Assembly (NCBI RefSeq): GCF_000420865.1
Contig: NZ_ATVT01000009.1
Span: 104,268 to 168,267, forward strand
From: Butyrivibrio sp. XPD2006
GTDB taxonomy: Bacteria; Bacillota; Clostridia; Lachnospirales; Lachnospiraceae
Reading direction: 5' to 3'
Length of the DNA stretch: 64,000 nt
Positions 34,451 through 41,886 of the stretch are shown piece by piece. Every line of letters starts with the position of its first letter. Position 1 is the first letter of the stretch. Position numbers and translations under genes: made by a program. The notes beneath the pieces are model-generated. The model made no database searches. It was given only the letters and a program-made list of their open reading frames with translations, and was not told the origin of the DNA.

Positions 34451-35149
34451 ATGCAGATATCAGGAATGGACCTAAAGGTTTATTCGTTTCCGGTTATCGA
34501 TTCTAAAATGTATGTATTAGTGACAGATAGAAATGCACTTGTCATTGATCCGCATGTGAATGAACAGGCCCTGAAGTATTTGGAAGACAATAACATTAAA
34601 GACATTAAGGTGATTCTTACACATGAGCACTATGATCATATTTCCGGAGTTAATTATATTCGCAAATATGCAGGTGATAACAGTGTTAAATGTACGGTGA
34701 TTGCCGGGGCACGTTGTACGGATGCTTTGCCTTATCCAAAGAGTAATTTGTCGAAATACTTTGATGTATTGTTTCTAAACAAAACCGATGAAGAGCAGCA
34801 GTTGGCAGCTGAGACATTTGATCATGACTATAGATGCCTGGCAGATATAAGTGTTAATGACGGTGATGAGTTAATGTGGGGATATCTGAATCTTGTATTC
34901 AGAGAAACTCCGGGGCATTCACCGGGCAGCATATGCATAGAAATGCGTGATGATAAAGATGATATTGTGGCACTAGCGACAGGAGATAGCCTCGTACAAG
35001 GAAATAATGTAATTACAAGGTTGCCCGGAGGGAGTAAACGTGACTACGCAGAAAGGACTCGTCCATACCTGGAAAGTATTAGCCCGGACACATTGATATT
35101 ACCTGGTCATGGAAATATTTCCTTAATGAAAGACCTTGAACTCGGATAA
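34451..35149 (+). CDS. Metallo-beta-lactamase-fold hydrolase
   Basis: 232 residues. Zinc motif THEHYDH at residues 57-63, the later FRETPGHSPGSICIEM His, GDSL, and the terminal LPGHG. Glyoxalase II-like subfamily, cytosolic. In this setting a thioesterase that releases an acyl group from CoA or a carrier is plausible, but the fold has many activities. Divergent promoter shared with the carboxyltransferase gene. RBS AGAGGGCGGAG upstream of the ATG. Confidence 0.82.
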   Translation: MQISGMDLKVYSFPVIDSKMYVLVTDRNALVIDPHVNEQALKYLEDNNIKDIKVILTHEHYDHISGVNYIRKYAGDNSVKCTVIAGARCTDALPYPKSNLSKYFDVLFLNKTDEEQQLAAETFDHDYRCLADISVNDGDELMWGYLNLVFRETPGHSPGSICIEMRDDKDDIVALATGDSLVQGNNVITRLPGGSKRDYAERTRPYLESISPDTLILPGHGNISLMKDLELG

Positions 35150-35176
35150 TTGATTATTTAAGAAGGGACTAAATAG

Positions 35177-36052
35177 ATGGCTATAGGATTTCTCTTCCCA
35201 GGACAGGGTTCGCAGGAACCCGGAATGGGCAAAGACTTATACGATTCAATTCCTGAGGCAAAGTTAATACTGGAACAGGCTGCAGATATCATGGATTTTG
35301 ATATCAGGTCCATGATGTTTGAAGGCGACTTGGAAAAAATGAGTGACACCCAGTACTCGCAGCCTCTTATTTATACTTGTAGCGCCATGTACCTTGAGAA
35401 AGCCGGAGCTCAGGGGCTGAATTGCGACTTCGCTGCGGGACACAGCCTTGGAGAATATAGTGCGCTGTATGCTGCAGGAGTTATCTCTTTTGCCGAGGGA
35501 CTTAAACTTGTGCGGCAGAGAGGTCTTGCCATGAGCAAACAGAACGGTAAGGGAACCATGGCAGCTGTGATTGGTCTTACCGAGGATGAGCTGGCGCCTT
35601 TCGTGGAAGATACAAATGGAGCAGTAGTTATTGCCAACCTGAATACACCAAAGCAGCTTGTTGTTTCCGGCGAACAGAATGGAATTGAACAGATTGAAAA
35701 AGCGCTGGAAGGCCGAGAGGGAATAATGGTCAGGAGATTGGCGGTTAGTGCCGCTTTTCACAGCCCTCAGATGAGAGAAGCTGCAGAGATAATGACTCCG
35801 CTTATAGAAAAGACTCATTTTAATGAGCCTCGCTGTAAGGTGGTCTCGAATGTCACGGGGCAGGTTGCCCGGGATGCTGAAACAATAAAGAAGAATCTGA
35901 TAGCTCAGATCACCGGTCAGGTCAGGTGGTATGACTCTATTATCAATATGACAAATGCAGGTGTAGAGCAGTTTTATGAGATAGGTCACGGCAAGGTATT
36001 ACGTGGTATGAATCGTCGCATAGAGAATTCTGCAAAGTGCTTAAGCTTATGA
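35177..36052 (+). CDS. fabD: Malonyl-CoA:ACP transacylase FabD
   Basis: 291 residues. N-terminal IGFLFPGQGSQEPGMGKDLY; nucleophile S90 in AGHSLGEYSALYAAGV; catalytic H195 in VSAAFHSPQMREA; also VISFAEGLKLVRQRG with the substrate-carboxylate Arg. It loads malonyl groups on ACP for the KAS III enzymes. The 27-bp gap from the MBL gene and the shared promoter suggest an operon MBL-fabD-fusion. Whether it is the only FabD of the cell cannot be told from this window. Confidence 0.93.
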   Translation: MAIGFLFPGQGSQEPGMGKDLYDSIPEAKLILEQAADIMDFDIRSMMFEGDLEKMSDTQYSQPLIYTCSAMYLEKAGAQGLNCDFAAGHSLGEYSALYAAGVISFAEGLKLVRQRGLAMSKQNGKGTMAAVIGLTEDELAPFVEDTNGAVVIANLNTPKQLVVSGEQNGIEQIEKALEGREGIMVRRLAVSAAFHSPQMREAAEIMTPLIEKTHFNEPRCKVVSNVTGQVARDAETIKKNLIAQITGQVRWYDSIINMTNAGVEQFYEIGHGKVLRGMNRRIENSAKCLSL

Positions 36053-36061
36053 GGTAAACGT

Positions 36062-37891
36062 ATGCAGGCTATTATTCTGGCAGCTGGTATGGGAAGACGT
36101 CTTAAGGGACTGACGGCGCACAATACAAAGTGTATGATCAAAGTAAATGGTGTTACTTTGATTGAGAGAATGCTCGGGCAGATTGAGAAACAGAATGTGT
36201 CGCGAATAGTCGTCGTTGTCGGATATAAAGGGGAGAAGTTGAAGAACTTTATAGGCTCTTTAAATGTTAATGTACCTATAGAGTATGTAGAGAACCCTGT
36301 TTATGACAAGACCAATAACATTTATTCCCTCTTCCTTGCCAGAGACAAAATGAAGCAGGATGATACTTTGCTTTTTGAATCGGACATTATCTTTGAGGAT
36401 GAGATCCTTGAAGATCTTGTGAATGATCGTAGAGAAAATCTTGCACTTGTTGATAAATACGAATCCTGGATGGATGGCACATGCCTTAAGCTCTCGCCGG
36501 ATGACTCCATTGCGGATTTTGTTCCGGGAAAGCGCCTGGATTTTAAAGATATAAAAAATTATTACAAAACTATCAACATATATAAGTTTAGCAAGGAGTT
36601 TGCAACAAACTATTACATTCCTTTTCTTGAGGCGTACCAGTCAGCACTGGGGCAGAATGAATATTATGAGCAGGTGCTGAGAGTGATAACAATGCTTGAT
36701 AAGCCTGTTATCAGAGCGAAGAGAATAAGTAGAGGCCAGCGTTGGTACGAGATAGATGATATCCAGGATCTTGATATTGCAGAATCCATTTTTATACCCA
36801 ACGAGAATAAAAAAGTTCTGCTTATGCAGGGAAGGTATGGCGGATACTGGAGATATCCCAGGTTGCTTGATTTTAGCTACCTTGTTAATCCATATTTCCC
36901 ACCCGACAGGCTTAAAGACGAAATGAAGGCAAATTTTGACAAGCTGCTTACGCAATATCCTTCGGGACTTCGTGTAAACTCATTGCTTGCCGCCAAAAAT
37001 TTCGGAGTTTCAATTGATGATATTGTTGTAGGCAACGGAGCCTCAGAGCTCATAAAGGCTCTTTTGGAGGAGTTTGCGGGGAAAACCGGTTTTGTTATTC
37101 CGACGTTTGATGAGTACAGAAACAGATATTCAAAGGAACTTAGCGTTGAATATACCCCGGATAACCCGGACTATTCATATACTGTTGATGATCTGATCAG
37201 CTTTTTTGATGATAAAGAGATCAAAAATATGATCCTCATCAATCCTGATAATCCGAGCGGTAACTATATCCCTAAGAAAGAAATGCTAAGATTTGTGGAA
37301 TGGACTGAGTCAAAAGGTATTCGTCTTGTGGTGGATGAGTCGTTTGTGGATTTTGCGGATGAACCAAACAGTACACTTATTGACCAGAGAATATTGAATA
37401 AGTATGGCAATCTATTTGTGATGAAGAGTATCTCTAAATCATATGGAGTACCGGGACTTAGGCTGGGTGTGCTTGCGTCAGGCGATAAGGAAGCAATCAG
37501 CAAAGTTAAGTCTGCGGTGGCAATTTGGAACATCAATTCATTTGCTGAGTTTTTTATGCAGATTGAGGAGAAGTACCAGGCGGATTACAGAAAAGCGCTT
37601 GTTCGGTTCAGAGAAGAAAGAAAAAGATTTGAAGATGAACTGGATAAGATTGAGGGAATTCGCATAATTCCTTCACAAGCAAATTATGTAATGATCAAGG
37701 TGAAAAACGGTAAGTTTGCCGGAGATCTTCTGAAGAGGCTTCTGATAAAACATGACATGTTGATCAAAGACCTTACGCTCAAGACGAAGTCGTCAGGCTA
37801 CATGAGAATAGCAATTCGAGACACTCATGATAATGATGCTCTGTTAAAAGCGCTGGAGGAGGAAGTCTCCTACATGAACAACAATGCGTAA
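36062..37891 (+). CDS. Bifunctional cytidylyltransferase / PLP-dependent enzyme (LicC-like fused to HisC/CobD-like)
   Basis: 609 residues, two enzymes in one chain. Residues 1-about 235: sugar/choline-phosphate nucleotidyltransferase (MQAIILAAGMGRRLKGLTAH, then KCMIKVNGVTLIERML; metal-binding LFESDIIFED). Residues about 255-605: fold-type I PLP enzyme (DFSYLVNPYFPP, NPDNPSGNYI, LVVDESFVDF, and K459 in MKSISKSYGVPGLRLG), closest to histidinol-phosphate aminotransferase and threonine-phosphate decarboxylase CobD. A CobD-like activity would give a phospho-amino-alcohol that the first domain converts to a CDP-linked donor for LicD (inference). An aminotransferase role is the alternative. Confidence 0.82.
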   Translation: MQAIILAAGMGRRLKGLTAHNTKCMIKVNGVTLIERMLGQIEKQNVSRIVVVVGYKGEKLKNFIGSLNVNVPIEYVENPVYDKTNNIYSLFLARDKMKQDDTLLFESDIIFEDEILEDLVNDRRENLALVDKYESWMDGTCLKLSPDDSIADFVPGKRLDFKDIKNYYKTINIYKFSKEFATNYYIPFLEAYQSALGQNEYYEQVLRVITMLDKPVIRAKRISRGQRWYEIDDIQDLDIAESIFIPNENKKVLLMQGRYGGYWRYPRLLDFSYLVNPYFPPDRLKDEMKANFDKLLTQYPSGLRVNSLLAAKNFGVSIDDIVVGNGASELIKALLEEFAGKTGFVIPTFDEYRNRYSKELSVEYTPDNPDYSYTVDDLISFFDDKEIKNMILINPDNPSGNYIPKKEMLRFVEWTESKGIRLVVDESFVDFADEPNSTLIDQRILNKYGNLFVMKSISKSYGVPGLRLGVLASGDKEAISKVKSAVAIWNINSFAEFFMQIEEKYQADYRKALVRFREERKRFEDELDKIEGIRIIPSQANYVMIKVKNGKFAGDLLKRLLIKHDMLIKDLTLKTKSSGYMRIAIRDTHDNDALLKALEEEVSYMNNNA

Positions 37892-37902
37892 AGCAATTAG
37901 AA

Positions 37903-40131
37903 TTACGAATCTGCGATATCCAAATTAGCAATCATTACAGGCTTTTTCTGTGCTGTGAATACTGGAACCAATGGGGATGCACTGCCGTAGTAGGCATCAT
38001 AATCTGAAACAAAGGAATCGGGAGAGTCCAGATCGATTTGGATGACATCGATTCCTTTTTCTTTTGCAAGGCTTGTAACGAAGGAATCCTGGCTTTCAGC
38101 TGGATAGGTGCAAAGAGATATATGGACTTTGTCTGTGGCAGCAGTCAATACAGACATCCTATTAATTATGGCCGACTTAAATAAATCCCCGTGTTCGAAT
38201 TCTTCGTAGGAACTGATACAGAAAAGCAGCTCCTTCTTGTTGGTTTCGGAACAGGTGGATGCCAGGCGGAACAGATCCGGTCTGGCCGTTATTTTTTTCG
38301 CCCAGAAATCTCTTGAGCCCTCGCCGGCAAAAGAACTGAGGGAATTAATATACTGTTCTCTGATATTATCGGATTGTACATATACATGGTCGGACAGGAT
38401 TACACCCGGCGCATTTACATAGTACGTCAAAAGAGCCTGATCAATGTGATCTTTGTCGGTGAACTCGGTGCTGGCACCAATTGGTAAATAAATGAGATCT
38501 TCGGTGTACGGCAGTAGCTCTTTTGCATAAAAAGTGCCTGGTACAGTAAGGCAGGGATTTGTCCCGTCATATGGGAACTGTATATATATCCGGTCCGGAC
38601 AGTGAAACGCCGGATCATAATCTGAAAATCGGCCTGTGACGACTCCTTTTGGATAAGATTGGCTCTGTTCTTCGGCTTCGATTTCTTCATCACTCATGAT
38701 TATTTTGCCAAAGAAGTCCTTGAACATGAGAGGAAGCGGAATGACAGTAATATCCACGGATGAATCTGTGCACAAATCCCGGTAAATGGGAAAGAGAGTA
38801 TTCCATTCCTTGGCCCCGATGGGGAGGAAGAGAACCTCTTTCCTTGAGAGAATATGGATATTGATGGCTGCCGTCAGCTCATCCAGATCATCCTTTATGG
38901 GAGCAAGTGTATGCGCGTCCTGATAGCATTTATATATTGTCTCACATAACCTTTCAAGGATAGAGACTACTGCCTGGGTATGCGGATCTTCTGCGCCTCT
39001 TGCATATTCAAGAGTATTTCCAAGATCGGTTGCAAGTTGCTGTGAATCGCTGAGTGCCTGACTGAAAGCGTTTGTATCTCCTGAGGCAAGTGCAGAAACT
39101 GCGTTGTCGTATAAGAGATTAAAGCCCTCAATACATTCATTTGCCAGGGTTTTGTAACCAGAGCTTTTGTCGACAGGAGGGCGAGAGAGCATATTTTGGT
39201 CAAAGGTGAATTTTGGAAGATCAGCTCCTGTCGATTCTATAAACTGTTTCCGCTGAGCCTCGTATGAAGGATAATCATGTGCAGCTGTGCCCTTTCGGAT
39301 TGTTAGGTAGTTACGGTATCGCCTTGATAAGACTTTATTATAACTGGATGGAACCGGGATAGCTGTATATTCAAAAGGAAGACGCAGAGCGGATTCATAA
39401 TATTCTTTGGGCTCGCCCTTATTACCTTTCAGACCCCAGGGGAAAAGCTGGCAGATGCTATCAGATTCTTTTTCAGGAACACGCGCCATTTGAAGCTCGG
39501 CAAGCTTATAAAGGGCGACAGCAAGCTCACGCCCCGGTTCTATCTTGGGAAATGTATATGAGTATTTCTTTGAAAGATGGGCAAGATTATTCCGTAGTGC
39601 GACCGGATTATAGTCATTGGTGATGATTCCCTCTGCAACTGCAAGGATATACATTATTTCATCGCAGCGCTCTTTTTCTTTGGCGGGATCTCGGTAAAGA
39701 TAGTCCTTTACAAAAATGTCCACGCCGGAGAGCCAGGGGAAATTGTGATGTGTTAGAAGATAATCTTCGTCAAAAGATACATGGGAATTGTTTACTACTC
39801 TGGATAAAAAGAGCCAGTGATTCTCTTTTCGTTCGTAGTCATGAATGACATAATTCTCAGGAAGTTCAGCATCAGCCACAGCACGGAATTTGTTGTAGTC
39901 ATCTCTTTTCATACAAATGTCCACATCGTCATCCCATGGAATTATGCCACCATGACGAACTGCACCAAGGAGGGAGCCCCAGTCTGCAAAGTACATGATG
40001 TCATGCTTTGTACAGATGCTGTCGATTATCGAGAGCACCTCCAGCTGCGCAGCCAGAGACTGCTTGATCGCCGTTGGCATATAGAATCCATTTCTAATTT
40101 CGTCGCGGAAAAAATCAGTACTGTTTTTCAT
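37903..40131 (-). CDS. LicD-family phosphotransferase with TagF-N-like C-terminal domain (copy 2)
   Basis: 742 residues. LicD signature YFADWGSLLGAVRHGGIIPW then DDDVDICMKRDDYNKF near residues 47-85. A helical linker of about 100 residues (334-420) is extra relative to copy 1. From about residue 430: KEVLFLPIGAKEWNTLFPIY, then RIYIQFPYDGTNPCLTV and LIYLPIGASTEF, matching the C-terminal domain of copy 1. Convergent with the cytidylyltransferase fusion, only 11 bp apart, which fits enzyme plus donor supply. No clear Shine-Dalgarno before the ATG. Confidence 0.82.
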   Translation of the reverse strand: MKNSTDFFRDEIRNGFYMPTAIKQSLAAQLEVLSIIDSICTKHDIMYFADWGSLLGAVRHGGIIPWDDDVDICMKRDDYNKFRAVADAELPENYVIHDYERKENHWLFLSRVVNNSHVSFDEDYLLTHHNFPWLSGVDIFVKDYLYRDPAKEKERCDEIMYILAVAEGIITNDYNPVALRNNLAHLSKKYSYTFPKIEPGRELAVALYKLAELQMARVPEKESDSICQLFPWGLKGNKGEPKEYYESALRLPFEYTAIPVPSSYNKVLSRRYRNYLTIRKGTAAHDYPSYEAQRKQFIESTGADLPKFTFDQNMLSRPPVDKSSGYKTLANECIEGFNLLYDNAVSALASGDTNAFSQALSDSQQLATDLGNTLEYARGAEDPHTQAVVSILERLCETIYKCYQDAHTLAPIKDDLDELTAAINIHILSRKEVLFLPIGAKEWNTLFPIYRDLCTDSSVDITVIPLPLMFKDFFGKIIMSDEEIEAEEQSQSYPKGVVTGRFSDYDPAFHCPDRIYIQFPYDGTNPCLTVPGTFYAKELLPYTEDLIYLPIGASTEFTDKDHIDQALLTYYVNAPGVILSDHVYVQSDNIREQYINSLSSFAGEGSRDFWAKKITARPDLFRLASTCSETNKKELLFCISSYEEFEHGDLFKSAIINRMSVLTAATDKVHISLCTYPAESQDSFVTSLAKEKGIDVIQIDLDSPDSFVSDYDAYYGSASPLVPVFTAQKKPVMIANLDIADS

Positions 40132-40155
40132 ATGTTGGTGTTCTTTTTGTCGTGG

Positions 40156-40181
40156 TTAACGGAAAGAGTGTTCTAATATTA
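40156..40181 (-). promoter_or_regulatory. Possible sigma-28-like promoter of licD copy 2
   Basis: On the minus strand TAAT (complement of 40178-40181), 15-nt spacer, CCGTTAA (complement of 40156-40162): one mismatch to the -10 and the same spacing as the flagellin promoters. A 15-bp palindrome CTAATATTATATTAG (40173-40187) overlaps the -35 part. Confidence 0.4.
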
Positions 40182-40213
40182 TATTAGGTCAGAAATGAGG
40201 ATATTTCAAATGG

Positions 40214-40557
40214 TCAAAGAATACTTTGATAGCAATGCTTGAAGAACTTCTCAGGAAAGAAGAAGCGAGTATTAAGAAAAAACATCTCTCCGAAAGGTAT
40301 GGCTTGGAGATGACCACAGATATAGCAGAGAAGACGAATGTTATGTGTAATTTGAGTGAAGTTGTTTTAGAGAAGGGTATAGAGAAAGGCGTTGAGAAAG
40401 GTATAGACTCTACTATAGAGAACATGCTGACTTCGGGGAGTTTCACTGACGAACAGATTTGTGTTGCAACAGGTAAGACAATGGATTACATCATTGAGTT
40501 CAAAAAAGGAATCAAAAATAAGTAAACAATGAAGAGGTTTTCTTGAACAGGAAATGG
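40214..40557 (+). pseudogene. 3' fragment of an Rpn-like nuclease gene (direct repeat copy A)
   Basis: About 344 bp nearly identical to 45207-45538, the 3' end of the intact Rpn-like gene, including about 35 bp beyond its stop. It encodes the C-terminal about 99 residues only (LEELLRKEEASIKKKHLSER, then TGKTMDYIIEFKKGIKNK); the nuclease core is missing. It carries a 12-bp insertion giving KGIEKGVEKGID in place of KGIEKGID. An in-frame ATG at 40226 exists without a ribosome site. A truncated duplicate is the best reading. Confidence 0.8.
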
Positions 40558-40571
40558 TTCATTCCGCCAAA

Positions 40572-40660
40572 GTTGTGGAAGGTTGTGGAAGAAATTTAAA
40601 GTTGTGGAAAGTTGTGGAAAATAATTTGAGTTGTGGAAAGTTGTGGAAAGTAGTGGTAAA
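40572..40660 (+). repeat. Helically phased GTTGTGGAA repeats before an ATPase gene
   Basis: Six copies of GTTGTGGAA at 40572, 40582, 40601, 40611, 40630 and 40640, plus a degenerate seventh at 40650. They form three pairs: 10 bp within a pair, exactly 29 bp between pairs, so all fall roughly on one face of the helix. The array runs into a TAAAAT -10-like element (40656-40661) before the ATPase ATG at 40689, so it looks like an operator. Confidence 0.75.
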
Positions 40661-40688
40661 ATATATACTTAGATAGGAGACAAAATCC

Positions 40689-41786
40689 ATGAAAAAATTT
40701 GAAGAGACCAAGAACCCATACACACTGCAATTCAGCTATATTCCGCCGCAATTTATCGAAAGGACACTGATAACCAATGAGATAATCAGTAACTACGTCA
40801 GGGATGTTCCTACTTATCGAGGCATGTTCATCACAGGTGTCAGAGGATCAGGTAAGACGGTAATGATGGGAGATATACGCAATAAAATAGATGCTCGGGA
40901 TGAGTGGATTACTGTTGACATTAATCCTGAGAGCAATTTACTTGATTCTCTTGCGCGAGGACTATATCTTATTCCTGTCATAAGAGCATTGTTTGTAAAG
41001 GCGAAACTGGATTTCTCAGTGCTTGGTATAGGTGTTCATATTGAAAACGCTGAGCTTGTTGCATCAAACGAGGAAGATGCTATTAAGCTAATGCTTGGTG
41101 TTTTGAAAAAAGCTAAGAAAAAGGTCCTTGTTACCATTGATGAGATTACATATAGTGAGGATGTGGCAAAGTTCTCACATGCAATGTCTTCATATGCCGG
41201 AGCGGATTATGACATCTACGTTCTGATGACAGGATTATCGGAGAATATAAAGGCAATTAAAAATAAGAAATCTCTTACGTTCCTGTACAGGGCCAAAGAA
41301 AAAGAGCTGGATGGATTGAATATTACAGCAATATGTGCTGATTATCAGAAGACACTTGATGTAAGCAGGGAAAAAGCTGAGGAAATGGCCTTTAATACAA
41401 AAGGTTATTCTTTGGCTTTTCAGGCTTTGGGATATCACTGTTGGAGCGCATTTTGCTCAGGTATCAGGCAGGATAATAAGCTATGGGATGATATCTATCT
41501 GAAGTTGGATATATCTCTTTCAGAACTTGCTTATGAAAAGATATGGTCAGAATTGTCGGAGGGTGATAAGAAAGTCTTAAGAGCCATCAGTACTATCTCT
41601 CAGAAGAATAATGCACCCAATGTAAAGATTGAATCCATAAGAGAGATGACAGGTATGACATCGAATACTTTTACTACCTATAGAAAGAGGCTTATAGAGA
41701 GCGGAGTGGTGAATGGATCACAGTATGGATACATGTCATTGACTTTACCAAGATTTGAGAAATTTATTAATAGTGTATTTTATTAA
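40689..41786 (+). CDS. AAA ATPase with C-terminal winged helix
   Basis: 365 residues. Walker A GVRGSGKTVMM at about residues 50-60 and Walker B KVLVTIDEITYSED at about 145-158. The C-terminal part (LSEGDKKVLRAISTISQKNN, then IREMTGMTSNTFTTYRKRLI) is a winged-helix DNA-binding domain. This is the archaeal-type/Orc1-like P-loop family found singly in many Firmicutes; function unknown. It lies behind a phased repeat array, between a nuclease fragment and the 868-residue flagellin. No membrane segment. Confidence 0.78.
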   Translation: MKKFEETKNPYTLQFSYIPPQFIERTLITNEIISNYVRDVPTYRGMFITGVRGSGKTVMMGDIRNKIDARDEWITVDINPESNLLDSLARGLYLIPVIRALFVKAKLDFSVLGIGVHIENAELVASNEEDAIKLMLGVLKKAKKKVLVTIDEITYSEDVAKFSHAMSSYAGADYDIYVLMTGLSENIKAIKNKKSLTFLYRAKEKELDGLNITAICADYQKTLDVSREKAEEMAFNTKGYSLAFQALGYHCWSAFCSGIRQDNKLWDDIYLKLDISLSELAYEKIWSELSEGDKKVLRAISTISQKNNAPNVKIESIREMTGMTSNTFTTYRKRLIESGVVNGSQYGYMSLTLPRFEKFINSVFY

Positions 41787-41809
41787 CTATGAAATCTAAT
41801 CCTAGCTAT

Positions 41810-41835
41810 TACAATTCAGAATTACCTTCCGATAT
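41810..41835 (+). promoter_or_regulatory. Probable sigma-28 promoter of the giant flagellin
   Basis: TACA (41810-41813), 15-nt spacer, CCGATAT (41829-41835). The -10 is identical to that of flagellin 1 and the spacing agrees; the -35 has one mismatch. Leader about 45 nt. Confidence 0.6.
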
Positions 41836-41886
41836 ATAAAATGAAATATACCCTTTGTTCCACAATGTGTTTTACGGAGAAGACGC

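Noticed and set aside
35264..35989. 241-codon reading frame opposite fabD
   Set aside because: Entirely inside a gene with clear catalytic motifs; no ribosome site; composition typical of an antisense shadow.
36062..37891. Phosphonate (2-aminoethylphosphonate) pathway
   Set aside because: The fusion resembles known phosphonate cytidylyltransferase fusions, but no PEP mutase or phosphonopyruvate decarboxylase is in the window; kept only as an alternative.
40572..40660. CRISPR-like or replication-origin-like array
   Set aside because: Repeats are only 9-10 bp with no unique spacers or cas genes. One copy fits a relaxed DnaA box (TTTTCCACA on the minus strand), but the others do not, and no dnaA/dnaN or replication gene is near.
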